64,000 bases of DNA from Hyperoodon ampullatus. Lineage: Eukaryota > Chordata > Mammalia > Artiodactyla > Ziphiidae. The DNA is taken from contig OX457058.1 in the NCBI GenBank assembly GCA_949752795.1, forward strand, positions 153,398,353 to 153,462,352, given 5' to 3'. Made by a program: the position numbers and the translations under genes. The notes under the pieces are model-generated. The model saw only the letters and a list, made by a program, of their open reading frames with translations. It did no database searches and was not told where the DNA came from. Below, piece by piece: positions 59,691 to 64,000 of the stretch. Numbering within the stretch: position 1 is the stretch's first letter; the number at the start of each line of letters is the position of its first letter.

Positions 59691-60209
59691 TCTTACAGAG
59701 CTCCAGTAATTAAAAAGGGACCAGGTGTCCCTGAGTCCTTGACCTTCAGATTTTCATCAGTATGTATGATTTTGTTGAAGTATTGAGAATTTATTTTCCA
59801 CATGCTGCCCTGAGCCACAAAGATCCCAGAATTGGTATGACATGGCAGGGGTCCTGGGCATCATGGGTGAGCAGTTATTTAGTTCTCAGCGAGGTTGGTC
59901 AGGCATCAGAGATGAGTGTCCAGTATTGGATGAAATCAGATGAGGCGGCTGCATGTGAGATGGTTGAGAAGGGAAGGTCTTAGGTAGTTTATTGTGCATC
60001 CATTTCCAACAAATGTGCCCAGGGCTTGGGCACCATGTCCCTGTTTCTGTGGCTTTTGGAGATGCCCATGAGAGCCCCCTGCTTGAATCTCTGTCTCAAC
60101 TTTATCATCATTGCTCCCACCTGCATATGTGCTTTTCCTCCACGTGGCTTCCAAGACAAAACAGATTCAGAAAAGGTGGCTTCAGGGCCAAGCAACAACA
60201 TATCTTTTT

Positions 60210-62493
60210 TTTTTTTTATCTTTATTGGAGTATAATTGCTTACAATGTTGTGTTAGTCTCTGCTGTACAACAAAGTGAAACAGCTATATGTATACATATA
60301 TCCCCATATCCCCTCCCTCTTGAGCCTCCCTCCCACCCTCCCTATCACACCCCTCTAGGTGGTCACAAAGGACCGAGCTGATCTCCCTGTGCTATGCGGC
60401 AGCTTGCCGCTGGCTATCTGTTTTACATTTGGCAGTGTATATATGTCAGTGCTACTCTCTCACTTCATCCCAGCTTCCCCTTCCCCCGCCCGTGTCCTCA
60501 AGTCTGTTCTCTACGTCTGCGTCTTTATTCTTGCCCTGCCACTAGGTTCATCAGTATCATTTTTTTTAGATTCTATATATGTGCATCAACATGCGGTATT
60601 TGTTTTTCTCTTTCTGACTGACTTTACTCTGTATAACAGACTCTAGGTCCATCCACCTCACTACAAATAACTCAATTTTGTTTCTTTTTATGGCTGAGTA
60701 ATATGCTATTGTATATATATGTGCCACATCTCTATCCATTCATCTGTCGATGGACATTTTTTTTGCGGTACGCGGGCCTCTCACTGTTGTGGCCTCTCCC
60801 GTTGCGGAGCACAGGCTCCGGACGCACAGGCTCAGCGGCCATGGCTCACGGGCCTAGCCGCTCCGCGGCATGTGGGATCTTCCCAGACCAGGGCACGAAC
60901 CCGTGTCCCCTGCAGCGGCAGGCGGACTCCCAACCACTGCGCCACCAGGGAAGCCCTGTCGATGGACATTTAGGTTGCTTCCATGTCCTGGCTATTGTAA
61001 ATAGTGCTTCAATGAACATTGTGGTACATGTATATCTTTTTGAATTATGGTTTTTTCAGGGTATATGCCCAGTAGTGGGATTGCTGGGTCATATGGTAGT
61101 TCTATTTTTAGTTTTTTAAGGAACCTCCATACTTTTCTCCATAGTGGTTGTATCAATTTACATTCCCACCAACAGTGCAGGAGGGTTCCCTTTTCTCCAC
61201 ACCCTCTCCAGCATTTATTATTTCTAGATTTTTTGATGATGGCCATTCTGACCATTGTGAGGTGATACCTCATTGTAGTTTTGATTTGCATTTCTCTAAT
61301 GATTAGCGACGTTGAGCATCTTTTCATGTGTCTGTTGGCAATCTGTATGTCTTCTTTGGAGAAATATCTATTTAGGTCTTCTGCCCACTTTTGGATTGGG
61401 TTGTTTCTTTTTTGATATTGAACTGCATGAGCTGCTTGTATATTTTGGAGATTAATCCTTTGTCTGTTGCTTCATTTGCAAATATCTTCTCCCATTCTGA
61501 GGGTTGTCTTTTTGTCTTGTTTATGGTTTCCTTTGCTGTGCAAAGGCTTTTAAGTTTCATTAGGTCCCATTTATTTATTTTTGTTTTTATTTCCATTACT
61601 CTAGGAGGTGGGTTAAGAAGGATCTTGCTGTGATTTATGTCATAGTGTTCTGCCTATGTTTTCCTCCAAGAGTTTTATAGTGTCTGGCCCTACATTTAGG
61701 TCTTTAATCCATTTTGAGTTTACTTTTGTGTATGGTGTTAGGAAGTGTTCTTATTTCATTCTTTTACATGTAGCTGTCCCGTTTTCCCAGCACCACTTAT
61801 TGAAGAGGCTGTCTTTTCTCCACTGTATAGTCTTGCCTCCTCTGTCACAGATAAGGTGGCCATATGTGTGTGGGTTTATCTCTGGGCTTTCTATCCTGTC
61901 CCATTGATCTGTATTTCTGTTTTTGTGCCAGTACCATACTGTCTTGATTACTCTAGCTTTGTAGTATAGTCTGAAGTCAGGAAGCCTGATTCCTCCAGCT
62001 CCATTTTTCTTTCTCAAGATTGCTTTGGCTATTTGGGGTCTTTTGTGTTTCCATACAAATTGTAAAATTTCTTGTTCTAATTCTGTGAAAAATGCCATTG
62101 GTAATTTGATAGGGATTGCATTGAATCTGTAGATTGCTTTGGGTAGTATAGTCATTTTCACAGTGTTGATTCTTCCAATTCAATAACATGGTATATCTCT
62201 CCATCTGTTTGTATCATCTTTAATTTCTTTCATCAGTGTCTTATAGTTTTCTGCATACAGGTCTTTTGTCTCCTTAGGTGGGTTTATTCCTAGGCATTTT
62301 ATTCTTTTTGTTGCAGTGGTAAATGGGAATGTTTCCTTAATTTCTCTTTCTGATTTTCATTGTTAGTGTATAGGAATCAAGAGATTTCTGTGCATTAATT
62401 TTGTATCCTGCTACTTTACCAAATTCATTGATTAGCTCTAGTAGTTTTCTGGTGGCATCTTTAGGATTTTCTATGTATAGTATCATGTCATCT
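60210..62493 (-). mobile_element. 5'-truncated L1, reverse, carrying a nested CHR SINE
   Basis: Reverse L1 with 3' UTR words 'attgcttacaatgttgtgtt' and 'gtgctatgcggcagcttgcc'. Minus frames encode ORF2 pieces with breaks: 61751-62161 ([40 protein letters not shown]), 61372-61596 and 60992-61327. Target-site duplication AACAAC(A/G)TATCTTTT at 60194-60208 and 62494-62508. Without the SINE it is about 2.07 kb, so most of ORF2, all of ORF1 and the 5' UTR are missing. Confidence 0.95.
60760..60956 (-). mobile_element. CHR SINE (short cetacean form) nested in L1, reverse
   Basis: 'gcggtacgcgggcctctcac' to 'caccagggaagccc'. A perfect 15-bp duplication TGTCGATGGACATTT (60745-60759 and 60957-60971) of L1 sequence proves it inserted after the L1. 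Confidence 0.97.
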
Positions 62494-63334
62494 AACAACG
62501 TATCTTTTTAATGTACATCTTACATTTGTTTGTTCTGTGTGGGCTCCCCAGAGAGGAATTTCTTGCTTTGCTCTCAAGTTATGTTCAGAGCCTAGATGGA
62601 AAGATGGTAGAGGAAGAGCTAGAGAAGTTTTTACTTTAGTGAACTTAGAGAATTCACAGGGTTGTTTTTGGTTTATTTGTTTGGGTTTTTTTTTTTTTTT
62701 TAGAAAATTGGAATTTAATTGTGTTATTTATCACTGTAAATCATTTACATTCAGTTGGATCTGAGGACAAAATAAATAATATCAAAACTGTGTACAATTG
62801 AAATAACTAGTGAAAAATAATTGACCCCATGGAACAGGGAAAGCATGTGGTTTGTCGAGCTCATTCGATCCTTACACTCTTCCTGTCTTCAGACACTTGT
62901 GTTGGTAGCTATTAGATAGGGAGGAATGAGAATAAGGGTCAGATGATGGCACGATTCAGCTGAGCTGTCCTTTCCTACTCAGCCCCGAAGTGTCCTCAGC
63001 CATAAGGTATTTCCTGCAAGTCACCCTGCACGGGCAGAGGTGAAGGTGAGCATTTGTTGATTCTGCGGACATGTGGATAGAGCACTGCCCCTTGACTAGC
63101 ACGTGCCCCCAGGTCTGTCTTTAGCAGACAGAACCCCTTTTTGGAATGACAGTATTCTGCCTTTTTATGGAGTAAGGTCTGTTTGACCTTAAAGCTCAGA
63201 CGTAACTAAGTTGAGAAAGGTGAACCATTTCCTGAAGAGGATTGTGAGAGAGAAAGAGTAGGATGCGGAGACAATACAAATCCTTACATTTTAGACATTG
63301 TATGACTTCATGTCATCTTTTGAGACATTAAAAC

Positions 63335-63675
63335 TCTTAGTGAATTTTTACTTTTATTTATTTTAAACAAATTTTTAAAAATCATAATATAGAATTCAAA
63401 ACACAAAAAAGGCTGGGCTCTAAAATGGAAGTTTCTCTCTCCCTTTCTTGTTCCCCCCAGGCACCCAGATTCCCTTCTTGGAGGCAGCCACTGTTCACCA
63501 GTTTTTTTGAGTTCCTCCCAAAGATACTCTATGCCTTTACAAAAAATATGTTAATGTATTCTTTTACTCCCCTGCCCCAGCATAAATGGTAGCATATCTA
63601 TCCTGCATTTTTCTTTTATCATATTACAGTATTTCTTGGTGATCTTTCAGAATCTCAGTACAGAGTAGAACTGCC
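63335..63675 (-). repeat. Ancient L1M-like relic, reverse
   Basis: 'aatatagaattcaaaacaca', 'cccttcttggaggcagccac' and 'agcatatctatcctgcattt' resemble an old L1 3' region. Low certainty. Confidence 0.4.
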
Positions 63676-64000
63676 TTATTTATTTATTTTTGAATTTTAT
63701 TTTATTTATTTTTTATACAGCAGGTTCTTATGAGTTATCTATTTTATACATATTAATGTATATATGTCAATCCCAGTCTCCCAGTTCATCCCACCACCAC
63801 TGCTTTCCCCCCTTGGTGTCCATACGTTTGTTCTCTACATCTGTGTCTCTATTTCTGCCTTGCAAACCGGTTCATCTGTACTATTTTTCTAGATTCCACA
63901 TATATGCATTAATATATGATATTTGTTTTTCTCTTTCTGACTTACTTCACTCTGTATGACAGTCTCTAGGTCCATCCACGTCTCTACAAATGACCCAATT
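63676..64000 (-). mobile_element. L1 3' end, reverse (continues off the right edge)
   Basis: 'ttttatacagcaggttctta', 'cagtctcccagttcatccca' and 'ccttggtgtccatacgtttg' match the same young L1 subfamily as the copy at 34026-35481. Only the 3' UTR is in the window. Confidence 0.9.

Larger units (their letters stand above)
50283..64000 (+). other. IFT43: IFT43 intron 3, 5' part (continues off the right edge)
   Basis: At least 13.7 kb with no coding exon seen. Mostly L1 material in reverse orientation, plus SINEs, an MLT1 LTR and L2 scraps (listed separately). Stretches with nothing recognised: about 54650-54930, 55240-55880, 56590-58220 (with a T-run at 57571-57594), 59700-60190 and 62520-63330. 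Confidence 0.85.

Noticed and set aside
61751..62161. Reverse-transcriptase-like protein (136 codons, minus strand)
   Set aside because: It is a fragment of L1 ORF2 inside a truncated, target-site-flanked L1, not a host gene.

Overview
This is mammalian nuclear DNA, most likely from a whale or dolphin (Cetacea, probably a toothed whale). It holds eight copies of the tRNA-Glu-derived CHR SINE typical of whales and hippos, including the short form beginning GCGGTACGCGGGCCTCTCAC (reverse reading) that I associate with odontocetes. I saw no BovB or Bov-tA repeats (ruminants) and no PRE-1 (pig). The encoded TGFB3 residues look artiodactyl. The species call is inference.

Two protein genes lie head to head. 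TGFB3 (transforming growth factor beta-3) is on the minus strand: exons 1, 2 and 3 are at 11566-11917, 3987-4150 and 3566-3695, and exons 4-7 lie beyond the left edge. Its long 5' leader (about 11918-13040) carries eleven upstream ATGs and sits below a TATA box, a CRE half-site, a very G-rich tract and a CpG island. IFT43 (a ciliary IFT-A subunit) is on the plus strand: exons 1, 2 and 3 are at 17153-17206, 19914-20006 and 50218-50282, and the remaining exons lie beyond the right edge. Its start codon is 13 bp below a composite ETS/CRE site inside a second GC-rich patch. The same neighbours occur together on human 14q24.3.

Layout: 1-3565 TGFB3 intron 3 (partial); 3.6-4.2 kb exons 3 and 2; 4.2-11.6 kb intron 1; 11.6-13.04 kb exon 1; 13.04-17.15 kb divergent intergenic region; 17.2-19.9 kb IFT43 intron 1; 20.0-50.2 kb IFT43 intron 2; 50.3-64.0 kb IFT43 intron 3 (partial). 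Only about 0.86 kb is coding.

The first 22 kb carries only old repeats (MIR, L2, MER5) apart from one short L1 tail. All CHR SINEs and all sizeable L1s lie in IFT43 introns, and the L1s are nearly all antisense to it. Several show readable target-site duplications and nesting. I found no unknown multi-gene system. The best non-routine signals are the upstream-ATG leader of TGFB3, a short CpG-rich islet in IFT43 intron 2, and a hairpin-bearing insertion in a MER5 copy that matches a site 1.35 kb away. The functions of the two genes are separate: TGFB3 is a secreted latent cytokine, IFT43 part of retrograde ciliary transport. The shared intergenic region is the only place where they could interact in cis.
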